From: Mycolicibacterium phlei
GTDB lineage: Bacteria; Actinomycetota; Actinomycetes; Mycobacteriales; Mycobacteriaceae
Assembly (NCBI RefSeq): GCF_001583415.1
Contig: NZ_CP014475.1
Location: 496,001 to 560,000, forward strand
Length of the DNA: 64,000 bases
Direction: 5' to 3'
Shown: one piece after another, positions 45,521 to 54,903 of the stretch
Layout of the letters: each line of letters opens with the position of its first letter
How positions within the stretch are numbered: position 1 is the stretch's first letter
Position numbers and translations under genes: made by a program
The notes under the pieces: generated by a model
The model's input: only the letters and a program-made list of their open reading frames with translations
The model's database searches: none
Told to the model about the DNA's origin: nothing

Positions 45521-48500
45521 TCAGCGGATGACCAACAACAGGTCCCCGCTTTCCACCTGGGTGGTTCCCGACACGGCCAGCCGGTCGACGACCCCGCGCT
45601 TGGGTGCGGTGATGGCTGCCTCCATTTTCATCGCCTCGATGGTCGCGACGGTCTGGCCGGCGGTGACGTCGTCGCCGGGCTCGACGTTGACCGTGACCAC
45701 GCCGGCGAACGGTGCGGCGATGTGGTCGGGGTTGGACCGGTCGGCCTTCTCGGCGGCCGGGATGTCGCTGGCGATACTGCGGTCGCGCACCAGCACCGGG
45801 CGCAGCTGGCCGTTGAGGATGCACATCACCGTTCGCATACCGCGTTCGTCGGGTTCGGAGATCGCCTCCAGCCCGATCAGCAGCTCGACACCGCGCTCCA
45901 GCTGGACGCGGTGTTCCTCGCCGGACCGCAGCCCGTAGAAGAACTGGTTGGCACTGAGCTGGCTGGTGTCACCGTAGGCCTCGCGGTGCTGTTCGAATTC
46001 CTTTGTCGGACTGGGGAACAGCAACCGGTTCAGCGCGGCCTGACGTTTTGGCCCGGCCTGCGCCAGCACCGCCTCGTCCTCGGCGCCGAGTTCCACCTGC
46101 GGTTTGGCGGGCGGCCTACCTGCCAGCGCCTTGCTGCGCAGCGGTTCCGGCCAGCCGCCCGGCGGGTCGCCGAGTTCACCGCGCAGGAACCCGATCACCG
46201 ATTCGGGAATGTCGAAACGCGCCGGGTCCGAGGCGAACTCCTCGGCGCTCACGCCGGCGCCGACGAGGGCCAGCGCCAGGTCGCCGACGACCTTGCTCGA
46301 CGGGGTCACCTTCACCAGTCTGCCCAGCACCCGGTCCGCGGCGGCGTAGCTGGCCTCGATCTCCTCGAAGCGGTCGCCCAGTCCGAGCGCGATCGCCTGC
46401 TGGCGCAGGTTCGACAGCTGGCCGCCCGGGATCTCGTGACGGTACACCCGACCCGTCGGCGCGGGCAGCCCACTCTCGAAGGGCGCGTACACCTTTCGCA
46501 GCGCCTCCCAGTACGGCTCCAGATCGCACACCGCCTGCAGCGACAGACCGGTGTCGAACTCGGTGTGCGCGGTGGCCGCGACGATCGAGCTCAGCGCGGG
46601 CTGGCTGGTGGTGCCCGCCAGCGGCGCCGAGGCACCGTCGACCGCACTGGCCCCGGCCTGCCACGCGGCCAGATAGGTGGCCAGCTGGCCTCCCGGGGTG
46701 TCGTGCGTATGGACATGCACCGGAAGGTCGAATCGACTGCGCAGCGCGGATACCAGCGTGGCGGCCGCGTGGGGACGCAGCAGCCCGGCCATGTCCTTGA
46801 TCGCCAGCACGTGCGCACCGGCCTCGACGATCTGCTCGGCCAGCTTCAGGTAGTAGTCCAGGGTGTAGAGGTCCTCGGCGGGGTCGGACAAGTCGCCGGT
46901 GTAGCTCATCGCGACCTCGGCGACGGCCGTGCCGGTTTCGCGCACGGCGTCGATCGCTGGACGCATCGAGTTCACGTTGTTCAATGCGTCGAAGATCCGG
47001 AAGATGTCGATCCCGGTGCGGGAGGCCTCGTCGACGAATGCGTCGGTGACACTCGTCGGATAGGGCGTGTAACCGACGGTGTTGCGCCCGCGCAGCAGCA
47101 TCTGCAGGCAGATGTTGGGCATCGCCTCACGCAGCACCGCCAACCGCTCCCACGGGTCCTCCTTCAGGAAGCGCAGCGCCACGTCGTATGTCGCGCCGCC
47201 CCAGCATTCGACCGACAGCAGCTGCGGCGTCGTGCGCGCCACGTAGGGCGCAACCATCAGCAGGCCCGATGTACGCACCCGGGTGGCCAGCAGCGACTGG
47301 TGGGCGTCGCGGAACGTCGTGTCGGTGACGCCGAGTGCGGGGCTGTCCCTCAACCACTCCGAAAAGCCCTGTGGTCCCAGCTGTTCGAGGAGCTGGCGGG
47401 TGCCCGGCGGTGGCGGTACCGACAGGTCGACATCGGGTAACTTGTCATGCGGGTACACCGCTGACGGGCGCTCGCCGTGCGGCTTGTTGACCGTGACGTC
47501 GGCCAGGTAGTTGAGGATGCGAGTGCCTCGGTCCGCGGGGGTGTGTGCGGTCAGCAGACGCGGGCGCTCGTCGATGAATGACGTGGTGATTCGGCCGGCC
47601 CGGAAGTCGGGGTCATCGAGGACCGCGAGCAGGAAGCCGATGTTGGTCGCGACTCCGCGGATCCGGAACTCGGCCAGCGCGCGTCGCGCCCGCGCTGCCG
47701 CGCCGTCGAAATCCTGTCCGCGGCAGGTTAGTTTCACCAGCATGGAGTCGAAGTGTGCGCTGATCTCGGCGCCGGTGTGGGTGCCGCCGTCGAGTCGGAC
47801 ACCGGCGCCGCCTGGCGACCGGTAGGCGGTGATCCTGCCGGTGTCCGGACGGAAGCCGTTGGCAGGGTCCTCGGTCGTGATGCGGCACTGCATCGCCGTG
47901 CCGCGGATACGGACGGCGTCCTGGCTCAGACCGAGATCGCCGAGCGTTTCTCCGGACGCCAGCCGCAGCTGACTCGCCACCAGGTCGACGTCGGTGATCT
48001 CCTCGGTGACGGTGTGCTCGACCTGGATACGCGGATTGCACTCGATGAACACATGATGACCGCGCTCGTCGAGAAGGAACTCCACGGTGCCGGCGCAGAA
48101 GTAGTCGATCTGCCGGGCGAAGGCGACGGCATCGGCACAGATCCGTTGGCGCTGTGTGTCGCTCAGGTTCGGCGCCGGCGCGAGCTCGATGACCTTTTGA
48201 TGCCGGCGTTGCATGCTGCAGTCACGTTCGAAGAGGTGGATGATCTCGCCGGTGCGGTCGGCCAGGACCTGCACCTCGATGTGGCGTGGGTTGAGGACGG
48301 CCTGCTCGAGATAGACCATCGGATCACCGAATGCCGACTCCGCTTCGCGGCTGGCCGCCTCGATCGACTCGGCCAGCGCGGCCGGCTCGGTCACGCGCCG
48401 CATTCCCCTACCGCCGCCGCCGGAGACTGCCTTGACGAAGAGCGGGAAGTCCATCGCCTCGGCGGCAGAAACCAGTTCGGCGACGTTCGCCGACGGCGCC

Positions 48501-48946
48501 GATGACGCCAGTACCGGCAAGCCGGCCTCCCGCGCCGCGGTGATCGCCTTGAACTTGTTTCCCGTCAGCTCGAGAACGTGTGCACGCGGCCCGACGAACA
48601 CGATGCCGGCCTGGTGACACGCCGCAGCCAGTTCAGGATTCTCCGAGAGGAATCCGTACCCCGGATAGATTGCGTCAGCACCGGAATGCTTTGCTACCCG
48701 GATTATCTCATCGACAGACAGGTATGCGCGGACCGGATGACCTGTTTCGCCGATCTGGTATGCCTCGTCCGCTTTGAGACGGTGCGGCGAATTGCGGTCC
48801 TCGTAGGCAAACACCGCGACCGTCGAGATTCCGAGCTCGTAGGCGGCCCGAAACGCGCGGATGGCGATCTCGCCGCGATTGGCGACAAGCAGTTTGGTGA
48901 TCGCGCGCTCAGACAAGGGACCGCTGCGGCTGGCCCGAGTACTCAC
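45521..48946 (-). CDS. pca: Pyruvate carboxylase
   Basis: Full-length multidomain enzyme of 1141 residues that makes oxaloacetate from pyruvate. Order: biotin carboxylase (TKLLVANRGEIAIRAF; ATP-grasp loop KAVSGGGGRGMR near residue 172; VEFLLDE and FIECNPRIQVEHTVTE), carboxyltransferase (GVTDTTFRDAHQSLLATRVR), and biotin carrier with Lys1107 in EAMKMEA. The GTG at 48946 overlaps prpC by 38 bases; a TTG at 48916 would give a start closer to the usual N-terminus and only 8 bases of overlap. Last gene of prpD-prpB-prpC-pca. Its oxaloacetate is the co-substrate of methylcitrate synthase. Confidence 0.92.
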   Translation of the reverse strand: MSTRASRSGPLSERAITKLLVANRGEIAIRAFRAAYELGISTVAVFAYEDRNSPHRLKADEAYQIGETGHPVRAYLSVDEIIRVAKHSGADAIYPGYGFLSENPELAAACHQAGIVFVGPRAHVLELTGNKFKAITAAREAGLPVLASSAPSANVAELVSAAEAMDFPLFVKAVSGGGGRGMRRVTEPAALAESIEAASREAESAFGDPMVYLEQAVLNPRHIEVQVLADRTGEIIHLFERDCSMQRRHQKVIELAPAPNLSDTQRQRICADAVAFARQIDYFCAGTVEFLLDERGHHVFIECNPRIQVEHTVTEEITDVDLVASQLRLASGETLGDLGLSQDAVRIRGTAMQCRITTEDPANGFRPDTGRITAYRSPGGAGVRLDGGTHTGAEISAHFDSMLVKLTCRGQDFDGAAARARRALAEFRIRGVATNIGFLLAVLDDPDFRAGRITTSFIDERPRLLTAHTPADRGTRILNYLADVTVNKPHGERPSAVYPHDKLPDVDLSVPPPPGTRQLLEQLGPQGFSEWLRDSPALGVTDTTFRDAHQSLLATRVRTSGLLMVAPYVARTTPQLLSVECWGGATYDVALRFLKEDPWERLAVLREAMPNICLQMLLRGRNTVGYTPYPTSVTDAFVDEASRTGIDIFRIFDALNNVNSMRPAIDAVRETGTAVAEVAMSYTGDLSDPAEDLYTLDYYLKLAEQIVEAGAHVLAIKDMAGLLRPHAAATLVSALRSRFDLPVHVHTHDTPGGQLATYLAAWQAGASAVDGASAPLAGTTSQPALSSIVAATAHTEFDTGLSLQAVCDLEPYWEALRKVYAPFESGLPAPTGRVYRHEIPGGQLSNLRQQAIALGLGDRFEEIEASYAAADRVLGRLVKVTPSSKVVGDLALALVGAGVSAEEFASDPARFDIPESVIGFLRGELGDPPGGWPEPLRSKALAGRPPAKPQVELGAEDEAVLAQAGPKRQAALNRLLFPSPTKEFEQHREAYGDTSQLSANQFFYGLRSGEEHRVQLERGVELLIGLEAISEPDERGMRTVMCILNGQLRPVLVRDRSIASDIPAAEKADRSNPDHIAAPFAGVVTVNVEPGDDVTAGQTVATIEAMKMEAAITAPKRGVVDRLAVSGTTQVESGDLLLVIR

Positions 48947-50039
48947 TCAGGGGACGGATCAGAGCATTGGAGGCAGCCTGTTCCATGATGTGGGCGGTCC
49001 AACCGGTGATCCGGCTCATCACGAACAGCGGGGTGAAACTCTCGATCGGGAAGTCCATCAGGTAATAGGCAGGGCCGGTGGGAAAGTCGAGGTTCGGCTT
49101 GATCCTCGTCGCTGCGAACATCGCGCTCTCCAGCGTGTTGTAGATGTCGAGCCAACGCTGTCCGTCACGCACCTGGGCAACCTGCTCCAAAGCAACCTTC
49201 ATGGTCGGCACCCGGGAATCACCGTTCTTGTAGACCCGGTGGCCAAATCCCATGACCTTCTCCTTGCGGGATAGTTTGCCGTGCAACCACTCCGGAGCCT
49301 TTTCGGCCGAACCGATTTCGAGCATGTCGTGCATGACCGCTTCGTTGGCGCCGCCGTGCAGCGAACCCTTGAGAGCGCCGATCGCCGCGGTCACCGCGCT
49401 GTAGATGTCTGACTGGGTCGAGGTGACGACGCGGGCGGCGAAGGTGGAGGCGTTGAAGCTGTGCTCAGCGTAGAGCACCATCGACTGTTCGAACGCGCGC
49501 ACCACGACGGGCTCCGGCACCTCACCGAAGCACATGTTCAAGAAGTTCTGCGCATAACCGAGCTGGCTGTGCGGAGGGATCGGGGTCAATCCCTGACGAC
49601 GCCGGATGTCGGTGGCGACGATCGTCGGCAGCACGGCGAACATCCGCAGCGACTTGGCGTAGTTGGCCTCCGCCGTGTCGACGTCCTCTTCTGGATCCTC
49701 GGCTCCCAGATAGCTGATCGCCGTACGCACCACGTCCATGGGATGACAGTTGTCGGGCAACTTCGCCAGCAGCGCCTGCATCGACCGGTCGATCCGCCGC
49801 GACGCCCGCTCACGCTGGCTGAACAAAGCCAGCTGCTGATCGGTCGGCAGTTCGCCGTGCCACAACAGATACGCGACCTGTTCAAAGCTGCACTGGGCGG
49901 CCAGGTCCTGCACCGGGTAGCCCCGGTAGGTCAGGCTGTTGGTCTCGGGCACGACCTTCGAGATGGCGGTGGTGTCGACGACGACACCGGCAAGTCCCTT
50001 GTGAATGCGCGGAGCTTCGGATTCTGTTGCTGTGGTCAT
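48909..50039 (-). CDS. prpC: 2-Methylcitrate synthase
   Basis: Citrate-synthase-family enzyme of 376 residues condensing propionyl-CoA with oxaloacetate. The ATG at 50039 overlaps the prpB stop (ATGA) with GAGGTGAGA upstream. Motifs are GLAGVVVDTTAISKV, SLTYRGYPVQDLA, the active-site His in GSLHGGANEAVM and MGFGHRVYKNGD, and the Asp region KPNLDFPTGPAYYLM. Assignment as PrpC rather than citrate synthase comes from its place between prpB and pca and the short N-terminus. Confidence 0.92.
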   Translation of the reverse strand: MTTATESEAPRIHKGLAGVVVDTTAISKVVPETNSLTYRGYPVQDLAAQCSFEQVAYLLWHGELPTDQQLALFSQRERASRRIDRSMQALLAKLPDNCHPMDVVRTAISYLGAEDPEEDVDTAEANYAKSLRMFAVLPTIVATDIRRRQGLTPIPPHSQLGYAQNFLNMCFGEVPEPVVVRAFEQSMVLYAEHSFNASTFAARVVTSTQSDIYSAVTAAIGALKGSLHGGANEAVMHDMLEIGSAEKAPEWLHGKLSRKEKVMGFGHRVYKNGDSRVPTMKVALEQVAQVRDGQRWLDIYNTLESAMFAATRIKPNLDFPTGPAYYLMDFPIESFTPLFVMSRITGWTAHIMEQAASNALIRPLSEYSGQPQRSLV

Positions 50040-50953
50040 GCTCTCACCTCCTGCACGGCGAAGTTGTAGATGTCGGAGTCGAACTGGTTGTAGTCGGCGT
50101 AGCGCAGCAGTTCGTAGAGCCTGCTGCGGTGCTGCATGCTGCCCAGTAGGCCGGATTGCGTTCCAGCGTCGAAGACTTCGCGCATACCGATCTCTACGGC
50201 GTGCATGGCCAGCCGCAGCGTGGTGACGGGATAGATGACGACGTTGTAGCCGATGTCGGCCAGCTCGCGGGCATTGACCAGCTCGGACTTGCCGAACTCG
50301 GTCATATTGGCCAGCAGCGGGGTGTCGACCGCGGCGCGGAAGGCGGCGAATTCCTCCGGGGTGGACAGCGCCTCGGTGAAGATCAGGTCCGCGCCGGCGT
50401 CGGCATATGTCTTGGCCCTTTCGATCGCTGCGTCGATGCCCTCGATGCCGGCGGCGTCGGTGCGCGCACAGATGATGAAGTTCGGATCCCGGCGAGCAGC
50501 CACCGCGGCACGCAGCCGCTTGACCATGTCCTCGGCCGGTACCACGGCTTTGCCGTCGAGATGTCCGCACCGTTTGGGGTTGACCTGGTCCTCGAGGTGG
50601 CAGCCGGCCAAGCCCGCGTCTTCGAGTAGGGTGACGGTCCGGGCAGCGCTCATCGGCTCGCCGAAGCCGGTGTCGGCGTCGACGAGGGTAAACAGGTCGG
50701 TGGCCGAGGCGATCTGAGCGCTTCGGGTGACCACCTCGGTCAGGGTCGTCAACCCGATGTCGGGCAATCCGAGGTCGGCCGACAGCACCGCACCCGAGAC
50801 GTAGATTCCGTCGAACCCGATGTCGGTAAGGCTCTTGGCCACCAGCGGCGAGAACGCTCCCGGCATCCGCTGCAGCCGGCCGGAGTCCAGGGCGTCCCGG
50901 AATGCCTTGCGCTTCTGGGCCGCCGAAACGGTGGAACCCATCAGCCCGCTCAT
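50036..50953 (-). CDS. prpB: 2-Methylisocitrate lyase
   Basis: A 305-residue enzyme of the isocitrate-lyase/PEP-mutase family that splits methylisocitrate to pyruvate and succinate. The catalytic loop is [11 protein letters not shown] (KRCGH in place of the usual KKCGH). Metal-binding and substrate residues lie in [12 protein letters not shown] and IICARTDA. It overlaps prpD and prpC by 4 bases each. A dedicated PrpB means the cycle does not depend on isocitrate lyase, unlike in M. tuberculosis. Confidence 0.93.
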   Translation of the reverse strand: MSGLMGSTVSAAQKRKAFRDALDSGRLQRMPGAFSPLVAKSLTDIGFDGIYVSGAVLSADLGLPDIGLTTLTEVVTRSAQIASATDLFTLVDADTGFGEPMSAARTVTLLEDAGLAGCHLEDQVNPKRCGHLDGKAVVPAEDMVKRLRAAVAARRDPNFIICARTDAAGIEGIDAAIERAKTYADAGADLIFTEALSTPEEFAAFRAAVDTPLLANMTEFGKSELVNARELADIGYNVVIYPVTTLRLAMHAVEIGMREVFDAGTQSGLLGSMQHRSRLYELLRYADYNQFDSDIYNFAVQEVRA

Positions 50954-52455
50954 TGGAAAATCCCCGAGGGGATCGTCGGCGACTTGTCCAACACCGTCTT
51001 GTCGACCCGGACGTTGAGCACGCCCAGGCCCCCCGGCTTCAGCGAGGCGAGTTCGTCGACGGCGGCCAGGAAGCGCTGCTGTTCCGCGGGATCGACGACG
51101 CCGTCGGCCAGGGTGACGAACTTGTTGCGGTACTGCTCACGCGCGAATGGGCGCGCCCCGAGCGGGTGGGCGTCGGCGACCGCGAGCTCGTCGGTGATGA
51201 CCTCACCACTCTTGAGCGTGATCTCGACACGCGCGCCGAACGCCTTCTCGGCCGGGTCGGTGGCGTGATAGCGGCGCGTCCACTCCGGATCCTCGACAGT
51301 GGAGATCTTGCGCCACAGTTCGATGGTGTCCGGTCGGTGCGCCCGCTCCGGCGAATACGACGTTTCGTGGTGCCAGACGCCGTCCTGCAGCGCGACGGCA
51401 AAGATGTACATCACCGAGTGGTCCAGGGTCTCGCGGGACGCGTCGGGATCGAACTTCTGCGGGTCGTTGCTGCCTGTTCCGATCACCACGTGGGTGTGGT
51501 GGCTGGTGTGCAGCACAATCGAGGCGATCTGGTCGAGATCACCGATCCGTTCGCGCATTCTGCGAGCCAGGTCGATCGGGGCCTGACTCTGGTACTCCGC
51601 GGAATGCTCCTTGGTGTAGCTGTCCAGGATCGCGCGCTTGGATTCACCCGGCTCGGGCAGCGGAACCTGGTAGGTGTGCTCGGGGCCGGCGAGCATCCAG
51701 GCGATGACTCCGTCCTCGCCCTCCCAGATCGGTGCCGGCGATCCCTCGCCGCGCATCGCGCGGTCGACGGCCTCGATGGCGACCTTGCCCGCGTGGGCGG
51801 GCGCGTAGGCCTTCCAGCTCGAGATCAGGCCCTTGCGGGACTGCCGGGTGGCCGTCGTCAGGTGCAGAGCCTGCCCGATCGCGGCATAGATCGTTTCGGG
51901 GTCCAGCCGCAGCATGGTGCCGAGTCCAGCGGCGACCGACGGGCCCAGGTGGGCGACATGGTCGATTTTGTGCTGGTGCAGGCAGATGCCCTTGACCAGG
52001 TCGATCTGGATCTCGTACGCCGTAGCCAGGCCGCGGATCAGGTCGGCGCCACGCACGCCGAGATGCTGGGCGACGGCGACCAGCGGGGGGATGTTGTCGC
52101 CCGGGTGCGAGTAGTCCGCGGCCAGGAACGTGTCGTGGAAGTCGAGTTCGCGGACGGCGACACCATTGGCCCAGGCGGCCCACTCCGGGGAGTATCCACC
52201 GTCGATGCCGAAGACGGTCGCGCCTGCGTTGGCGCGATGTGCCTGCGCCTGCGCCCGGGCCACCGCCACGGGCCGACGGGTGACCGAGGCCGCCGACACC
52301 GCGGCGTTGTCGATGATCCGGTTGAGCACCATCTCCTCGACATCGGCGTCGACCGCGACCGGGTCGGCGGCGACCTGCGCGATCTTCCACGCGAGATGTT
52401 CGGAGCGGGGGAAGTCCTCGGCGCTGCGCCGGGTGCGGACGTCGTGAATACGCAT
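50950..52455 (-). CDS. prpD: 2-Methylcitrate dehydratase
   Basis: MmgE/PrpD-family enzyme of 501 residues that dehydrates 2-methylcitrate. I chose the ATG at 52455 because a TAGCGT -10 box is 7 bases before it (leaderless); a GTG at 52464 is the alternative. It begins [32 protein letters not shown] and has [18 protein letters not shown], and [26 protein letters not shown], typical of the family. First gene of prpD-prpB-prpC-pca, divergent from its regulator prpR. Confidence 0.92.
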   Translation of the reverse strand: MRIHDVRTRRSAEDFPRSEHLAWKIAQVAADPVAVDADVEEMVLNRIIDNAAVSAASVTRRPVAVARAQAQAHRANAGATVFGIDGGYSPEWAAWANGVAVRELDFHDTFLAADYSHPGDNIPPLVAVAQHLGVRGADLIRGLATAYEIQIDLVKGICLHQHKIDHVAHLGPSVAAGLGTMLRLDPETIYAAIGQALHLTTATRQSRKGLISSWKAYAPAHAGKVAIEAVDRAMRGEGSPAPIWEGEDGVIAWMLAGPEHTYQVPLPEPGESKRAILDSYTKEHSAEYQSQAPIDLARRMRERIGDLDQIASIVLHTSHHTHVVIGTGSNDPQKFDPDASRETLDHSVMYIFAVALQDGVWHHETSYSPERAHRPDTIELWRKISTVEDPEWTRRYHATDPAEKAFGARVEITLKSGEVITDELAVADAHPLGARPFAREQYRNKFVTLADGVVDPAEQQRFLAAVDELASLKPGGLGVLNVRVDKTVLDKSPTIPSGIFQ

Positions 52456-52462
52456 GATCCGC

Positions 52463-52572
52463 ACGCTACGCAGCCCCTAATGGCACGTAAAGAGCCTGTA
52501 TATGCGTAGTTTTGTGTCCTGGTGGGCCAGCCTTTGCAAATCCTGTGTAAGAATCGCGGTTAGGCTGTGTGT
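52463..52572. promoter_or_regulatory. Divergent prpD/prpR promoter with PrpR box
   Basis: The palindrome TTTGCAAA at 52533-52540 matches the published RamB/PrpR motif. On the plus strand TAGGCT (52561-52566) is a -10 box six bases before the GTG at 52573. On the minus strand TAGCGT (52468-52463) is a -10 seven bases before the prpD ATG. Both transcripts would be leaderless, and PrpR bound at TTTGCAAA would sit between them. Confidence 0.75.
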
Positions 52573-53991
52573 GTGGCGAAGACGTTCATAGGCCCTCGCC
52601 TACGCAGGTTGCGGGAAGAGCACGGCCTGACTCAGGTCGCGCTGGCGCGTGCCCTCGGGCTGTCGACGAGCTACATCAACCAGTTGGAGAACGACCAGCG
52701 TCCGGTTACGGTGCCGGTCCTGTTGTCGCTGTCGGAGCGCTTCGACCTGCCGACCCACTACTTCACCCCGGACTCGGATGCCCGGCTGGTCTCCGACCTT
52801 CGCGACATCCTGGTCGACAGCGCGGCCACCCAAGCGCAGATCGAGGAACTCGTCGCCCGGATGCCCGCCGTCGGGCAGACGTTGGTGACACTGCACCGCC
52901 GATTGTTCGACGCGACCACCGAACTCGAGGCGATGCACACCCGCGCCAGCGCGGACGCGCCGGTGCCGTTGCAGCAACCGATGCCGTTCGAGGAGGTCCG
53001 CGATTTCTTCTACGACCGCAAGAACCACGTCGCTGAACTCGACCAGGCGGCGGAGGGTGTGTTCGATCGCCGCGGCCTGCGGATCGGCGGGCTCGACGCT
53101 CAGCTGGCCGAGCTGTTGTCCGACGAGTTGGGCATCAATGTCGTCATCGACGACGGACAAGTGCTAAGCGCCAACGGCAAACGCATCTACCGACCTGACC
53201 ATGCGACACTGTACGTCGCCCGCTGGCTACATCCCGGTCAACGGGCCTTCCAGATTGCCACTCAGTACGCGCTACTGACCCAGGCCGAATTGATCGCCGA
53301 GCTGGTCGCCGATGCCGACGACCTCAGCACCGAGGCACGGGAAGTGGCGCGCATCGGACTCGCGAACTACTACGCGGGCGCGCTGCTGCTGCCGTACCGG
53401 ATGTTCCTGGCGGCGGCCGAGGAGTTGCGCTATGACATCGACCGGCTGGCCCGTCGCTTCGAGGTCGGCTTCGAGACCGTGTGCCATCGCCTGTCGACGC
53501 TGCAGCGTCCCGACGCCCGCGGGGTTCCGTTCATCTTCGTGCGCACCGACAACGCCGGAAACATCTCGAAACGGCAGTCCGCGACTGCTTTTCACTTCTC
53601 GCGTGTCGGTGGAAACTGCCCGTTGTGGGTCGTGCACCAGGCATTCGCCCGACCTGGGCAGTTCGTCACCCAGGTCGCCCAGATGCCCGACGGACGGTCC
53701 TACTTCTGGATCGCCAGGACCACCGCACCCAGTCAGAGCAGTTATCTGGGCCCGAGCAAGAGCTTTGCGATCGGTCTCGGTTGCGATCTCACCCACGCTC
53801 ACCGGCTGATCTATTCGGCGGGTATCGATCTCGCCGACGAAGCGGCCGCCGTCCCGATCGGCGCCGGATGCAAAGTCTGCGAACGTCCCGCTTGCCCCCA
53901 GCGCGCGTTTCCCTACATCGGGCGTCCGGTCAGGGTCGACCCGAACACCAGCAGCGACCTGCCTTACCCGACGGTCATCGACCCCCGCTGA
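52573..53991 (+). CDS. prpR: Propionate-responsive regulator PrpR (XRE/ScfR family)
   Basis: A 472-residue regulator. I chose the GTG at 52573 (VAKTFIGPRLRRLREE), six bases after a -10; an in-frame GTG at 52567 adds two residues. The N-terminal helix-turn-helix (LTQVALARALGLSTSYINQLENDQRPVTVPVLL) is at about residues 18-50. A DUF2083-type middle domain follows. A C-terminal CKVCERPACPQRAFPYIGRP module with Cys433, Cys436 and Cys441 could bind an Fe-S cluster, as in M. tuberculosis PrpR. Activates prp genes in response to propionyl-CoA in relatives. Its 3' end overlaps the convergent citE gene by 17 bases. Confidence 0.9.
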   Translation: MAKTFIGPRLRRLREEHGLTQVALARALGLSTSYINQLENDQRPVTVPVLLSLSERFDLPTHYFTPDSDARLVSDLRDILVDSAATQAQIEELVARMPAVGQTLVTLHRRLFDATTELEAMHTRASADAPVPLQQPMPFEEVRDFFYDRKNHVAELDQAAEGVFDRRGLRIGGLDAQLAELLSDELGINVVIDDGQVLSANGKRIYRPDHATLYVARWLHPGQRAFQIATQYALLTQAELIAELVADADDLSTEAREVARIGLANYYAGALLLPYRMFLAAAEELRYDIDRLARRFEVGFETVCHRLSTLQRPDARGVPFIFVRTDNAGNISKRQSATAFHFSRVGGNCPLWVVHQAFARPGQFVTQVAQMPDGRSYFWIARTTAPSQSSYLGPSKSFAIGLGCDLTHAHRLIYSAGIDLADEAAAVPIGAGCKVCERPACPQRAFPYIGRPVRVDPNTSSDLPYPTVIDPR

Positions 53992-54886
53992 TCAGCGCCG
54001 CCCGGGCCAGAGTCTCCTCGGCCATCTTGACGTGTGCGGCGTCCACCAGCACGCCCTCGACCCCGACGGCGCCCCGCCCCTTGGCCTCTGCCTCCCGGTA
54101 CGCGGCGACATTGCGTTCGGCACGGGCGATTTCGTCGGCGGTTGGCGCGTAGACCTCGTTGGCGATCGGCACCTGGTCGGGATGGATGGCCCACTTTCCG
54201 GTGTAACCCATCAACGAGGACCGCCGGGCGTCCCGCTCGTAGCCCTCCAGGTTCCGGTAGTCCGGATAGGGTGAGTCGATCGCGTCGATCCCCGCGATGC
54301 GGGCCGCCACCATGATCTTGTTGCGTGCATAGACCCAGAAGTCACCGGGATACTCGCCGAGCGGATCGAAATTGGTGTCCACGCGGGCGCCCTGTGACAG
54401 CGAGAAGTCCCCGACGCCGAAGATCACCGCATCCAATCGGGGACTGGCCCGCACGATGTCCTCGGCGTTGGCCAGTCCCTCGACCTCCTCGATCAGGACT
54501 TCGAGGCGGATCTTCTTGTCCAGACCGAGCTTTGCCTCCAGCTGGGTCAGCAGGACGTCGACCCACCACACATCCCGTGCCGTCTTGGCCTTCGGGATCA
54601 CAATGGTGTCTAGGTGCGCTCCTGCGTGCGTGACGATCTCGATGATGTCGTCATGACACCATTCGGTGTCGAGGCCGTTGATCCGGACCGCGCGTGTGGT
54701 GCGGCCCCAATCGAGCTGGGTCAGCGCGTGAACGGCCTTGGCACGCGATTCCACCTTGAGCCCCATCGGTGTGGCGTCCTCCAGATCCAGGAACACCAGA
54801 TCGGCGCCGCAGGTGACGCCCTTGTCGAACATGTGGTCGTTGCAAGCCGGCAACGCGAGCTCAGAGCGGCGCAGCAGATTGGTCAC
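53975..54886 (-). CDS. HpcH/HpaI/CitE-family CoA-ester lyase
   Basis: A 303-residue CitE-type lyase. The GTG at 54886 has GGAAGAA upstream; the longer open frame runs inside the CoA-transferase gene. It has LRRSELALPACNDHMFDKG, VFLDLEDATP (metal-binding acidic residues), VLIEEVEGLANAEDI and VIFGVGDFSLSQGARVD. Members cleave citryl-, malyl-, citramalyl- or beta-methylmalyl-CoA; the exact substrate is unclear. With the adjacent CoA-transferase it could form an activate-and-cleave pair for a dicarboxylate such as citramalate or itaconate. That is a hypothesis. Confidence 0.83.
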   Translation of the reverse strand: MTNLLRRSELALPACNDHMFDKGVTCGADLVFLDLEDATPMGLKVESRAKAVHALTQLDWGRTTRAVRINGLDTEWCHDDIIEIVTHAGAHLDTIVIPKAKTARDVWWVDVLLTQLEAKLGLDKKIRLEVLIEEVEGLANAEDIVRASPRLDAVIFGVGDFSLSQGARVDTNFDPLGEYPGDFWVYARNKIMVAARIAGIDAIDSPYPDYRNLEGYERDARRSSLMGYTGKWAIHPDQVPIANEVYAPTADEIARAERNVAAYREAEAKGRGAVGVEGVLVDAAHVKMAEETLARAALISGGR

Positions 54887-54903
54887 AGGTCTTCTTCCAT
54901 CGG

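Noticed and set aside
48909..50570. A 553-residue methylcitrate synthase
   Set aside because: The first 177 residues are out-of-frame prpB sequence; the ATG at 50039 has the ATGA overlap and gives the family length.
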